A stretch of DNA of 64,000 bases from Thermoleophilia bacterium (GTDB taxonomy: Bacteria; Actinomycetota; Thermoleophilia; Solirubrobacterales; 70-9). Within the stretch, counting starts at the first letter, position 1, and each line of letters opens with the position of its first letter. Location: positions 1-64,000 of the forward strand of contig JAENWT010000009.1 of the NCBI GenBank assembly GCA_016650125.1, given 5' to 3'. A program made the translations under genes and the position numbers. The notes beneath the pieces were generated by a model that saw only the letters and a list, made by a program, of their open reading frames with translations, searched no databases and was not told the origin of the DNA. Shown here piece after piece: positions 32,807 through 42,125 of the stretch.

Positions 32807-35032
32807 CTACTCGCCTGGGGTCACCCTGTACGCGTCGAATACCGACTCGACGTGGCGCACCCGGCCGATGCATTGCTTGAGCTGACTGGTGTCCCCTACT
32901 TCGATCACGAAGCGGTTCTTGACCATGGGCGGGTTGGTCGAGCACTCGGCCGAGATGATGTTCACCCCGACTTCGGCGAAGGTCCGGGAGAGATCCTCCA
33001 GCAGGCGGGTGCGATCGTAGGCGTCGATCTGGATCTCGACCCGGAACGTCGCTTCGTTCTCACCTTCCCAGCTCACGTTGACCAGCCGCTCGGGTGAGTT
33101 GCTCAGGTCGCCGACGTTGCGGCAGTCGGTGCGGTGGATGGTGATGCCGCGGCCCAGCGAGACGTAACCGAGGATCTCGTCCCCGGGCACCGGTCGGCAG
33201 CACTTGGCCAGCCGCAGGGCGACGTTCTCCACGCCTTCGACCGAAATGCCGAATTCCGAGGCCTCGCGGACCCGCTGCTTGCCGCGGCCTTTGGTGATCT
33301 CCTCGACCGGCTCCGGCTCGAGCATCTCGCCGGCGCGCAGGCGCTGGATCAGCTTGTTCGCGGTGGTCTTGGCGGAGATCTTGCCATTGCCGAGCGCGAT
33401 GTAGAAATCGTCGGCCTTGCGGAAGCCCATCTCCCGCATGACGTCGGCCAGCATCGGCGAGCCGGAGAACTTCTGCGGCGGCAAGTCGCGTTTGCGCAGG
33501 GCTTTGGCCAGGGCGTCACGGCCGTCACGCTCGGCGTCGTCACGGCGTTCCTCGCGGAACCAGGCACGAATCTTGTTGCGGGCGCGGCTGGTGCGCACGA
33601 CCTTGATCCAGTCGCGTGAAGGCCCGCGCTCCTGTTTGGCCGTCATCACCTCGACGATGTCACCGGACTTGAGTGCGTAATGGAGCGGCACGATCTTGCC
33701 GTTGACCTTCGCGCCGACACAGCGGTGGCCGACATCGGTGTGGATCGAATAGGCGAAGTCGACCGGGGTCGCGCCGGCGGAGAGGTTCATCACTTCGCCC
33801 TTGGGCGTGAAGACGAAGACCTCGTCTTCGAACAGGTCTTCTTTCAGCGACTCGAGGAACTCGGCCGGGTTCTGCTCGGACTCGGACTCGACCAGCTGCC
33901 GCAGCCAGGTCATCTTCTCCTTGGACGAGTCCCCGCCGGCCCCCTCCTTGTAGGAGACGTGGGCGGCAATGCCGTACTCGGCCAGGCGGTGCATCTCCTC
34001 GGTCCGGATCTGGATCTCGAGCGGCTTGCCTTCGAGCCCGATCACCGTGGTGTGAAGTGCCTGGTACATGTTGGCCTTCGGCATCGCAACATAGTCCTTG
34101 AACCGTCCGGGCAGGGGTTTCCAAAGCGAGTGGATCACGCCGATCGCGCCGTAACAGTCCTTGACCGAGCCGACGATCACACGCATCGCGGTGAGGTCGA
34201 AGATCTCGTTGAACTCCCGGCCCTTCTTGGTCATCTTGGTGTAGATCGAATAAAAGTGCTTGGCGCGGCCGGCGATCTCGGCGTCGATCCCGACCTTCTT
34301 CAGCTCCTCCGAGAGGAAGCCGCCGGCTTCGTCGACGTAGGTGTCGCGCTCGGCCCGCTGCTGGGCGACCAGGTGCTTGATCTCCGAGTACTTGCGGGGG
34401 TGGAGCGTCGCGAAGGCGAGGTCCTCGAGCTCCCACTTGATCGCGTGGATGCCGAGGCGGTGCGCGAGCGGCGCGTAGATCTCGAGCGTTTCCCGCGACT
34501 TCGCGATCTGCTTCTGCTTGGGCAGCGAACTCAGAGTGCGCATGTTGTGCAGGCGGTCGGCCAGCTTGATCAGGATGACCCGCACGTCCTTGGCCATCGC
34601 GACCATCATCTTGCGGTAGTTCTCGGCCTGGCGTTCGTCGCGGCTCTCGAAGGTGATCTCGGTCAGCTTGGTGACACCATCGACCAGCTTGCCCACCTCG
34701 GGGCTGAAGGCTTCGTCGATCTCGGCGAGACTGGCCGAGGTGTCCTCGACCGTGTCGTGAAGCAGCGCCGCGCAGAGCGTTGCCGTGTCGAGGCTCATGC
34801 CGACGCAGATGCGCGCCACCCCGACCGGGTGGGTGATGAATTCATGGCCCGACTGGCGCTTCTGGTCAGCGTGATGACGGCAGGCGAAGACGAAAGCGGT
34901 GGCGACCTCGGCCCGGTCGATCAGGGCCTGCCCGCCGCCGTTGGTGCCGGCGATCTGAGTCTCGAACTGGTCGATGACCGTGATCAGGTCGTCGAGCAGA
35001 GAACGCTCCCGGGGCGTGAGCCCCGTGGTCAG
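32807..35032 (-). CDS. relA: Bifunctional (p)ppGpp synthetase/hydrolase (RSH)
   Basis: Rel makes and degrades the stringent-response alarmone. The hydrolase HD domain has SGHEFITHPVGVARI and LLHDTVEDT, with KLADRLHNMRTL. The synthetase domain includes YSIYTKMTKKGREF and GRFKDYVAMPKANMYQALHT. The TGS domain has FVFTPKGEVMNL and TPVDFAYSIHTDVGH, and a C-terminal ACT domain has DRTRLLEDLSRTFAEVGVNI. The conserved region starts before the first ATG in frame. The best start is CTG 35032, which overlaps the recJ stop as CTGA and has AAAAGG eight bases upstream. That gives 741 residues, a normal length. Confidence 0.94.
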   Translation of the reverse strand: MTTGLTPRERSLLDDLITVIDQFETQIAGTNGGGQALIDRAEVATAFVFACRHHADQKRQSGHEFITHPVGVARICVGMSLDTATLCAALLHDTVEDTSASLAEIDEAFSPEVGKLVDGVTKLTEITFESRDERQAENYRKMMVAMAKDVRVILIKLADRLHNMRTLSSLPKQKQIAKSRETLEIYAPLAHRLGIHAIKWELEDLAFATLHPRKYSEIKHLVAQQRAERDTYVDEAGGFLSEELKKVGIDAEIAGRAKHFYSIYTKMTKKGREFNEIFDLTAMRVIVGSVKDCYGAIGVIHSLWKPLPGRFKDYVAMPKANMYQALHTTVIGLEGKPLEIQIRTEEMHRLAEYGIAAHVSYKEGAGGDSSKEKMTWLRQLVESESEQNPAEFLESLKEDLFEDEVFVFTPKGEVMNLSAGATPVDFAYSIHTDVGHRCVGAKVNGKIVPLHYALKSGDIVEVMTAKQERGPSRDWIKVVRTSRARNKIRAWFREERRDDAERDGRDALAKALRKRDLPPQKFSGSPMLADVMREMGFRKADDFYIALGNGKISAKTTANKLIQRLRAGEMLEPEPVEEITKGRGKQRVREASEFGISVEGVENVALRLAKCCRPVPGDEILGYVSLGRGITIHRTDCRNVGDLSNSPERLVNVSWEGENEATFRVEIQIDAYDRTRLLEDLSRTFAEVGVNIISAECSTNPPMVKNRFVIEVGDTSQLKQCIGRVRHVESVFDAYRVTPGE

Positions 35033-37449
35033 TTCATTGACCTTTTCGACTGTCTGAGAAATTCGAGCTGCTCCTTCTGGCGCTCCGTCTGACCGGCAAA
35101 TGCCGGCGAATCTTCGAGATTCACCTTCTCCGAGGATACGACCCCGAGGCTCCGGGCATCGCCATGGCCTTCACTGCGAATGAGACCGACCTCCTCGAGG
35201 ATCCGCACCAGGGTTGCCGCCTGCTCCGGTGAACGCGGGTCCTCCGGGGCCCCGGCCAGCACATTTCTGAGCAGCTCTCCGCGGATCAGATCGGCGTCCT
35301 TGAGCGCCTTGAAGAGCTCCCGGAGGCGGCCGGTGAGGTCGAACCGGTGAGCTACCGCACGCTCGGTGAATTCGAGCTCGGACGGGCCGGAAATCGGGTG
35401 GAACAGCCCGTCGCCAAGCAGGACGCACCGGGCCTGAGCGTCCGAACAGGGCGGATCGAGTGTCGCGACATTGTTGAACCCGGCGACCAGGCCGGGGCGC
35501 GATTCCAGCAGGCTGAACTCGAATACCAGGACGCCGCCGTCCGCCAGCCGCGCGACGTCCTCGAGGACCGAAGACGGGCTGCCCGGCCAGACCGCACTGA
35601 CTACCGCGTCCTCGCGGAAGCGGCCCAGGCCGGCGACCCCACCCAGGTCGCGCCAGCGCCGGACGGTGTCGGCAGTGCCGATCGCAAGACTCTCACCGGA
35701 AGAAACGAGGTCGGCGATCCGGACCCCGGGCAGGCCACCCGGTCCGGCGTTCACCCGGGAACGATCGCCCGGGGCCGGGTCGCCGTCCGGCGTGGCCGCC
35801 CCGAGCGCCGCTTCGAAGCGGGCCCACCACTCCGGCGCATCACAACCGGGCAGCGTCTCGCTGCCTTCCGGCCTCGCGACCGGAAAGACCTCATCCAACT
35901 TCACCTGGGGCTCGACCGAGCCGTTCCAGTAGTTGACGCTGAGTTCGGCCGCGACATCGACCGGATCGTCCTCGCCGACCCCGAAACTCGTCCGCCCGAA
36001 ACAGATGCCGGCCGCCCGGTGACCGCCCGAATTCAAGGTGAAGCGGGCGTGCTTGCCTTCGCCCATCTCCCGGACGTCGCAGATCCTCGCGCCCGGCACG
36101 AGCAGGGTGACCGGCCGGTTCGCCTGGCCGAAGGGGGCCAGCTGCTCGATCTCCTCGGCCAGCGGCAGCCCGAGGTCATCGCCACCGACGATCGCGTCGA
36201 CCTGGAGCTTCGGCACCCGCGGCTCGGATCCGATCTGTTCGACTACGGCTTTCACCAGGGCGGTCCTGAACTCGTCGATCCGCTCCGGCAGGATCTGAAT
36301 GCCGGCAGCCGCCTTATGGCCGCCGAAGCCTTCCAACAAGTGCGAGCACTCGGAGATCGCGCGGTGGAGGTCGAGACCGGGAACGCTGCGGGCCGAGCCC
36401 TTGGCGACACCTTCCCCGATCGCGATCACCACGGCCGGGACACAGTGCTCCCGGGCCAGCCGCCCCGCGACGATGCCGATCACCCCGGGATGCCACCCCT
36501 CTCCGGCTACAACCAGTGCGGCCGCATCGGGATCGGCCAGACCCCGTCTCGCGGCCTCCGCCGCAGTCCCTACTTCGCGCTCGACCCGTCGCCGGTCGAG
36601 GTTGGCCCGGCCGAGCTCGACGCCGATCTCGGCCGCGCGCTCCTCGGAGTCGGCCAGGAACAGCTCTACGCCGGCGTCGGCCCGGTACATGCGCCCGGCC
36701 GCGTTGATGCGCGGGCCGAGCCGGAACCCGAAGTCCTCGGAGGTGAGGCGGGCCGGCTCCACCCGGGATTCCTTCATCAGGGCGCGCAAGCCGATCCGCT
36801 CGGTCCGGCGGGCAACCCTCACCCCCTCCCGGACCAGGGTCCTGTTCTCGCCGGTCAAAGGCATCACGTCGGCCACCGTAGCCAGCCCGACCAGGTCCAG
36901 ATCATTCTCGTCCAGAGCCGGATCCAAGTCCCGGGCCCGACGGATCGCGCAAGCCAGCTTCCAGGCGATGGCCGCGCCGCAGAGCTCCCTGAACGGATAG
37001 CCGCTGACCTCGGGGTGAAGGATCGGGCAATCTGGAAGCACGGGCCCGGTCTGGTGATGGTCGGTGACCACCACCTTCATGCCGAGTTCCCGGGCCAGCG
37101 CCACCGGGCCGACCGATGTCACTCCGCAGTCAACCGTGATGATCAGCTTCGTGCCGCGCTCGCCGATCGTCCGGATCGCCTCGTCGTTCAGCCCGTAGCC
37201 GTCGATTCGATCCGGGATGAACCAGTCGCATTCGGCGCCGAGTCCACGCAGCAGGCCGACCATGATCGACGTGGACGCGACCCCGTCGACATCGAAGTCG
37301 CCGTAGATCGTGATCTTTTCTCCGGCGTCGACCGCGGCGAGGATGACTCCGACCGTTTCGTCCATGCCGGCGAACTCCGACGGATCGTGTCGCTCGTCCG
37401 CCGCCAGGAACGCCTTTGCCTCGGCGACGGTGCTGTGCCCCCTTCGCAC
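35029..37449 (-). CDS. recJ: Single-strand DNA exonuclease RecJ
   Basis: RecJ degrades 5'-ended single strands in recombination and repair. DHH motifs are clear: YGDFDVDGVASTSI, ITVDCGVTSV and VTDHHQTGPVLPDCPILHP. LVVAGEGWHPGVIGIVAGRL and GFGGHKAAAGIQI mark DHHA1, and an OB-like part carries RICDVREMGEGKHARFTL. The C-terminal 270 residues (from about 535) are poorly conserved and include a helical end. The open frame continues upstream with recognisable RecJ sequence (PYRVEEAQRLAAELGLS) up to a stop at 37549, but with no ATG, GTG or TTG. The true start may be a CTG near 37480 or something rarer. GTG 37449 is a minimum. Confidence 0.9.
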   Translation of the reverse strand: MRRGHSTVAEAKAFLAADERHDPSEFAGMDETVGVILAAVDAGEKITIYGDFDVDGVASTSIMVGLLRGLGAECDWFIPDRIDGYGLNDEAIRTIGERGTKLIITVDCGVTSVGPVALARELGMKVVVTDHHQTGPVLPDCPILHPEVSGYPFRELCGAAIAWKLACAIRRARDLDPALDENDLDLVGLATVADVMPLTGENRTLVREGVRVARRTERIGLRALMKESRVEPARLTSEDFGFRLGPRINAAGRMYRADAGVELFLADSEERAAEIGVELGRANLDRRRVEREVGTAAEAARRGLADPDAAALVVAGEGWHPGVIGIVAGRLAREHCVPAVVIAIGEGVAKGSARSVPGLDLHRAISECSHLLEGFGGHKAAAGIQILPERIDEFRTALVKAVVEQIGSEPRVPKLQVDAIVGGDDLGLPLAEEIEQLAPFGQANRPVTLLVPGARICDVREMGEGKHARFTLNSGGHRAAGICFGRTSFGVGEDDPVDVAAELSVNYWNGSVEPQVKLDEVFPVARPEGSETLPGCDAPEWWARFEAALGAATPDGDPAPGDRSRVNAGPGGLPGVRIADLVSSGESLAIGTADTVRRWRDLGGVAGLGRFREDAVVSAVWPGSPSSVLEDVARLADGGVLVFEFSLLESRPGLVAGFNNVATLDPPCSDAQARCVLLGDGLFHPISGPSELEFTERAVAHRFDLTGRLRELFKALKDADLIRGELLRNVLAGAPEDPRSPEQAATLVRILEEVGLIRSEGHGDARSLGVVSSEKVNLEDSPAFAGQTERQKEQLEFLRQSKRSMN

Positions 37450-37548
37450 GAGGGCAGTGGCGACCGGTCGGCTCAGCCCCAGTTCCGCGGCGAGTCTCTG
37501 CGCCTCCTCGACCCGGTAAGGCTGCGCCTCAAAAGCGATTGAACCCGC

Positions 37549-37821
37549 CTAAATTTCGAATTCCGGGTCGGCACTTCGCTTGCCGATCCAGTAGATGACC
37601 CCGACCCCGATGATCGTGCCCGGCACCGCCGCGAGGAATGTGATCACGTCGGTGTGATTCACACCTTCGCCCAGGGCAAGCTGGATCAGGGCGCCGGAAA
37701 CCAGCGCACCGGCCAGCGCTCCCAGAAACGCGCCTATGATGCCTTGCCAGAATCGCTCCGGCACGAAGATCGAGAAATGCCAGAGGGCCAGTCCCACGGT
37801 TACCCAGACGACGATCGCCAT
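37549..37821 (-). CDS. Small membrane protein, unknown
   Basis: I do not recognise a named family. The 90-residue product has three hydrophobic segments, at about residues 3-17, 26-47 (GIIGAFLGALAGALVSGALIQ) and 60-79 (TFLAAVPGTIIGVGVIYWI). Glycine-rich packing recalls the GlsB/YeaQ transglycosylase-associated group, but the match is loose. The start overlaps the secDF stop by one base, so it is co-transcribed with secDF and recJ. Confidence 0.75.
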   Translation of the reverse strand: MAIVVWVTVGLALWHFSIFVPERFWQGIIGAFLGALAGALVSGALIQLALGEGVNHTDVITFLAAVPGTIIGVGVIYWIGKRSADPEFEI

Positions 37822-40622
37822 TATTTCCTGCCCCTCTTCTTCCTTGGACTCGGGTGCTCCGGAACGGGCACGGAATCACCGGATTCGTCGACTTCGATGC
37901 CATCGTCATCCATGACATCCCCAACCTTGGACACCTCGAGATCGGAGGCATAGGCAGGCACACTGCCCTGGGTCTCGATCTGCTGACGGCGGCGACGGCG
38001 GAAGCCGGGCTCACGTTCTTTCCAGAGAGCGAGAACCGGGGAAGCGATGAAGATCGACGAGTAGGTACCGGAAGCGATGCCGACCAGGATCGCGATCGCG
38101 AAGCTGCGCAGCGTCTCGCCACCGAAGATCAGCAGCGAGACGACACCGATCAGCGTGCAGAAGCTGGTCGCGAGCGAACGCGTCATGACCTCAGACATCG
38201 ACTTGTTGGTGATCTGCGAGAAGGTCGCGCGCGGCATCTTCGGCTGGTTTTCCCGGATTCTGTCGAACACGATGATCGTGTCGTAGAGCGAATAGCCCAG
38301 GATTGTGAGGAAGGCCGCGACGGTTGCGCTGGAGACCTCGGCACCAATCAATGCGTAGACGCCAAGGGCAATCAGGATGTCGTGCATGATCGCGATCAGG
38401 ATCGGCACCGAGTACTTCGGTTCGAACCGGACCGCCACGTATCCCGTGATCAGGAGCAGGGAGAAGGCGACCGCGAGCAGGGCGCTGCGAGCGACCGAAG
38501 CACCGAACGTCGGGCCGACGCTGGTGCTGTTGAAGCCGTCCTTCGATATCCCGAATTCGTCTTCCAGCGTCTTTTCGACCGCTGCGAGCTCGTTCGGGTC
38601 GAGCGTGTCGCTCTGGACCTGGAAGGCGTTCTCGCCGAGGACCGGATTGTCCACCTGCTGGATCTCCGCATCGGCGAGGCCTTCACCGGCGACCGCTGTT
38701 CGCAGCTCTTCCGGGGTGATGTCCTTGTCGAGCGCGACTTCGATGCGGGTGCCCGATTCGAAGTCGATGCCGAAGTTGAGGCCTTTGGTGGTGAGGGCCA
38801 TCGCACCGATCAGCAGGATGCAGCCCGACATCGCAAAGAACCACTTCGCCGAGCCCATGAAGTCGAAGTGCCAGCGCTGCTTGCCTTCGACGCCGCTGAA
38901 TCCCCGGCCCGACCTGAGGAAGCTCGTATTGCTCATCGAGAAGAGCAGGGCCTGGGTGAAGACGACGGCGGTCAGCAGCGAGACCAGGGTGCCGATGCCG
39001 AGCGTGAAGGCGAATCCCTTGATGCCCGAAGTGGCGAGGACGAAGAGGATGAAGGCGGTCAGCAGGGTGACGACGTTGGCGTCGATGATCGTGCTGATGC
39101 CGCGGCGGTAACCGATCGATATGGAGGAGGTGACGGATCGTCCGAGGCGTAGTTCTTCCTTTATTCGCTCGAAGATGACGATGTTCGAATCGGCTGCCAC
39201 GCCGATGGTTAAGACGAGACCGGCTATCCCGGGCAGCGTCATGGTGATCGGAATCACCTTGATCATCGCCAGGAAGATGATCGCGTAGACGATCAGGGCC
39301 AGCGAAGCGACCAGACCGAGGAAACGGTAGAAGGTGATCAGGAAGATGATCACCAGGGCGAGGCCGATCATCAGAGCGAGCACGCCCTGGTCGAGGGCCT
39401 CCTGGCCGAGGCTCGCCGAGACCTGGCTCTGGCTGGTCAGGGTGAGGTCGATCGGCAGCGCGCCGCGCTGGAGGAACTCGGCCAGCTCCTGAGCGCCCGC
39501 GATGTCGAAACCGCCCGAGATCTGGGCGCCCGTGCGACCGTCGATGCCATCGGGGTTCTCGACGAAGTTGATGATCGGCCGGGAGACGACACCGCCGTCG
39601 AGCACGATCGCAAAGTTGCCCGAAAGCTGCGAGGCCTGATCGGCGGTGACCGGTCCGATAGCTCGGGCCTGGCCCTCCTGGGCGATCCGGCGGGTGACCT
39701 CCTGGAAGGCCTTGCGGCCCTTGTCGGTGAACTTGAAGGTGACGTTCGGCAGGCCGCTCTGGTCGGTCTCCTGCTGCGGATCCTTGATGTCGTCGCCCGA
39801 CAGTGCGGCGTTGTCGGTGAGAACGTAGTAGCCGGCGTTCTCGTCGCCTTCAAGGTTGTCGCCGTTGCCGTCGGTCGCCTGCTCGGTGACCACGACCGTG
39901 CCTTGCGGCACTTCCTTGACGACTGTGTTCTCCTTCGGGATCGGCGTGCCCTGATCGTCGAAGTAGAGGTCGGCCTTGTCGTTGACCGGACCGGAAAGGT
40001 AGGTGTGCTCCTTGTCGTCGGAGAACAGGTAGTACTGGTCGGGCGCGGCGCAGTTGGGACAATCGTCAACCCGCTTCTGCTTCGAAGCGAGTTCGACCGC
40101 GTCGTACTTGGTCGGCTCGGCGCCCTGGGTCATCAGCCCGCGGTTGGAGCCTTCGGTCGGAGGACGGCCGGCGTCGATCCACTTCTGGCGCTGCTGCTCG
40201 TTGACCTTCTTCGGATCAGCAGAGCCGAGGTCCGTCTGGAGCTCCTTGGCCGGGCCGACCAGGTTGTTCTGCCAGTCGTAGAAGTAGAGCCGGGCCGGCT
40301 TGGTCGCGCATTCGGTGGCCTTGCCGACCGAAGTCGCGCCGGGGATGCCGACCGAGATCTGGTCAGCCCCCAGGCGGGAGACCTCGATCTCGGAGATGCC
40401 GAGGCGGTCACAGCCGGAACGGATGATGTCGACCGAGCGATCCATCGCTTCGGTCGTGACTTCTGGTGCCTGTGGGGTCGGGCGCCCCTGAAGGGTGAGC
40501 TCGATGCCGCCCTGGAGGTCCAGACCGAGCTGTGTCGGCTTGCTGACCGAGACGATGACCGATGCGATGACCAGTCCCGCCACGAACAGCAGCACGAATA
40601 TATTGCGGCGCCTGCCTCCCAT
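37821..40622 (-). CDS. secDF: Fused preprotein translocase subunit SecDF
   Basis: SecDF uses the proton gradient to pull exported proteins across the membrane. The SecD half (about 1-560) opens with one helix and GLDLQGGIELTL, has the P1 head with GGFDIAGAQELAEFLQRGALP, and ends in six helices with TLPGIAGLVLTIGVAADSN. The SecF half (about 575-905) has GIDFESGTRIEV and GYSLYDTIIVFDRIREN. The fusion is a common variant. The SecD head carries an insertion of about 150 residues with a CPNC motif and Asp-rich stretches. The gene is ten bases after a zinc-ribbon/PAS gene. Confidence 0.96.
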   Translation of the reverse strand: MGGRRRNIFVLLFVAGLVIASVIVSVSKPTQLGLDLQGGIELTLQGRPTPQAPEVTTEAMDRSVDIIRSGCDRLGISEIEVSRLGADQISVGIPGATSVGKATECATKPARLYFYDWQNNLVGPAKELQTDLGSADPKKVNEQQRQKWIDAGRPPTEGSNRGLMTQGAEPTKYDAVELASKQKRVDDCPNCAAPDQYYLFSDDKEHTYLSGPVNDKADLYFDDQGTPIPKENTVVKEVPQGTVVVTEQATDGNGDNLEGDENAGYYVLTDNAALSGDDIKDPQQETDQSGLPNVTFKFTDKGRKAFQEVTRRIAQEGQARAIGPVTADQASQLSGNFAIVLDGGVVSRPIINFVENPDGIDGRTGAQISGGFDIAGAQELAEFLQRGALPIDLTLTSQSQVSASLGQEALDQGVLALMIGLALVIIFLITFYRFLGLVASLALIVYAIIFLAMIKVIPITMTLPGIAGLVLTIGVAADSNIVIFERIKEELRLGRSVTSSISIGYRRGISTIIDANVVTLLTAFILFVLATSGIKGFAFTLGIGTLVSLLTAVVFTQALLFSMSNTSFLRSGRGFSGVEGKQRWHFDFMGSAKWFFAMSGCILLIGAMALTTKGLNFGIDFESGTRIEVALDKDITPEELRTAVAGEGLADAEIQQVDNPVLGENAFQVQSDTLDPNELAAVEKTLEDEFGISKDGFNSTSVGPTFGASVARSALLAVAFSLLLITGYVAVRFEPKYSVPILIAIMHDILIALGVYALIGAEVSSATVAAFLTILGYSLYDTIIVFDRIRENQPKMPRATFSQITNKSMSEVMTRSLATSFCTLIGVVSLLIFGGETLRSFAIAILVGIASGTYSSIFIASPVLALWKEREPGFRRRRRQQIETQGSVPAYASDLEVSKVGDVMDDDGIEVDESGDSVPVPEHPSPRKKRGRK

Positions 40623-40631
40623 GCGCGGAGT

Positions 40632-41120
40632 TTATCCTTCCGGCGTGAGGACGATCATCAGGCCCCCGTCGTCGTCATACGCGGGGAAGACGTCGGCAAT
40701 CGCCTCGGCCGTGGATTCGTTCTCGGAGTTGACCGCGACCCGCTTGCCGAGCGAGCGCACGCCCCATTCCAGAGAAGTCTCGATCGGATCCGTCTCGCCG
40801 TCACCGTTGGTGTCAGCGGTCTCGCCGCCGTCGCCGGGATCGACCCACCGGAGGCCGAGTACATCCTTGACCGGGCGGCCGATCACGTCCTCGTCGGTAA
40901 GTCCGGTCAGCTCGTAGCTGCCCCGGCCTGCGTCGATCACGCGGCCCTCCTGGTCACAGACGAAGAAGGCGGCGTTCGGGGCCGGGTAGTAGTCGTCCAG
41001 CAGCTCGAAAACGAACCCGAAGCCGCACTTGGAGCACCCCTTGGGTCTGGTGCTGAAACCGGCGGTGCGGTCTCCGCTGGTCTCGCGGTTGCCGCAGTTG
41101 GGACAGATGAAGAAAGGCAT
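40632..41120 (-). CDS. Zinc-ribbon plus PAS-like domain protein
   Basis: The 162-residue protein begins MPFFICPNCGNRETSGD and continues to GCSKCGFGFVFELLDDYYP. The CPNC and CSKC pairs (about 22 residues apart) form a zinc ribbon. The following segment, APNAAFFVCDQEGRVIDAG then LTGLTDEDVIGRPVKDVLGL, is typical of a PAS sensor domain. There is no output domain, so it may bind a partner. It is divergent from the BASS transporter gene and ten bases ahead of secDF. The role is unknown. An upstream in-frame extension to 41177 is not protein-like. Confidence 0.8.
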   Translation of the reverse strand: MPFFICPNCGNRETSGDRTAGFSTRPKGCSKCGFGFVFELLDDYYPAPNAAFFVCDQEGRVIDAGRGSYELTGLTDEDVIGRPVKDVLGLRWVDPGDGGETADTNGDGETDPIETSLEWGVRSLGKRVAVNSENESTAEAIADVFPAYDDDGGLMIVLTPEG

Positions 41121-41245
41121 CGCGGCCAAGGCTAGTGAAGCCGCCCGTTCGGCGCGCCTTGGCGCGATCTGCTTCAAAGCCGCGAATGCTTGTAGATTCG
41201 GCGAAACGGTCGCCGGACCGAAGTGGAAGCTGGGAGGAGACGCAC

Positions 41246-42112
41246 ATGATCGAAGTCGTACTACCGCTTTCGCTGATCTTCATCATGTTCAACATCGGCC
41301 TGAGCCTGACTCCGGACGATTTCCGCCGCGTCATCAGGATCCCCAAGGGCGTCGCGGTCGGCATGGTCAACCTGCTCCTGGTCTCCCCCTTCCTGGCCGC
41401 GATCGTGGCCACGGTCTTCGATCTCGACCCCGTGCTCGCGGTCGGGCTGGTGCTGCTCGGGGCTGCGCCTGGCGGAACCATGGCCAACATGTACACGCAC
41501 CTGGCCAAGGGCGAGACCGCGTTGTCAGTGACCCTGACTGCCCTCTCGAGCGTCCTCTGCGTGATCACGGTGCCGCTCTACCTGAAGCTCGCCGACAACC
41601 ATTTTGGTGGCGGCAACCTGATCGACGACGTCAACATGCTCGGGGTCGCGGCCAGGGTCGTCGTCATCACCCTGCTCCCCCTTGGCGTAGGCATGTTCGT
41701 TCGCCGGCGTCGACCTGACTGGACCGACCGCCGCAAGCCGGGACTCGACCGGGCGGCGTTGATCGTCTTCGTGCTGGTCGTCGCTGCCGCCGTCGCCTCT
41801 GAGTGGAGCACCATCGTCGACAATTTCGCCAAGGTGGCCCTGGCGACGCTCACCCTCAACCTGCTCGCGATGGGAATCAGCTTTGGCGCGGCCAAGGCAC
41901 TCCGCCTCACCGAGCGCGCGGCCACCGCGATAGCACTCGAGCTCGGGATCCACAACGCCACCGTCGCGATCACCGTCGGCAGCCTGCTGGGCGATGATGC
42001 GTTCATCGTTCCAGCGGGCGTCTATAGTCTGTTCATGTTCATCAACGGCACAATTTTCGCCCGCTACATGAGCCGGCGCAACAGATCCGAGCTTGCGCCC
42101 GCCGGAGCCTGA
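41246..42112 (+). CDS. Bile acid:sodium symporter (BASS) family transporter
   Basis: The 288-residue protein has eight or nine hydrophobic helices and the BASS-family LLGAAPGGTMANMYTHLAKG motif, with ALELGIHNATVAITVG near the C-terminus. GGAGG stands seven bases before ATG 41246; an upstream extension in frame is not membrane-like. BASS proteins move organic anions with sodium. The natural substrate in actinobacteria cannot be told from sequence. A possible promoter (CTTCAA-N16-TAGATT) lies just upstream. Confidence 0.88.
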   Translation: MIEVVLPLSLIFIMFNIGLSLTPDDFRRVIRIPKGVAVGMVNLLLVSPFLAAIVATVFDLDPVLAVGLVLLGAAPGGTMANMYTHLAKGETALSVTLTALSSVLCVITVPLYLKLADNHFGGGNLIDDVNMLGVAARVVVITLLPLGVGMFVRRRRPDWTDRRKPGLDRAALIVFVLVVAAAVASEWSTIVDNFAKVALATLTLNLLAMGISFGAAKALRLTERAATAIALELGIHNATVAITVGSLLGDDAFIVPAGVYSLFMFINGTIFARYMSRRNRSELAPAGA

Positions 42113-42125
42113 GGAGGTCGAGTCG

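Noticed and set aside
35347-37542. A 731-codon open frame on the plus strand, antisense to recJ, and similar long antisense frames (e.g. 17196-18392, 37854-39152, 45423-47108).
   Set aside because: High GC creates long stop-free antisense frames. These products are rich in Arg, Asp, Gly and Pro with no recognisable motifs, and they lie over well-supported genes.
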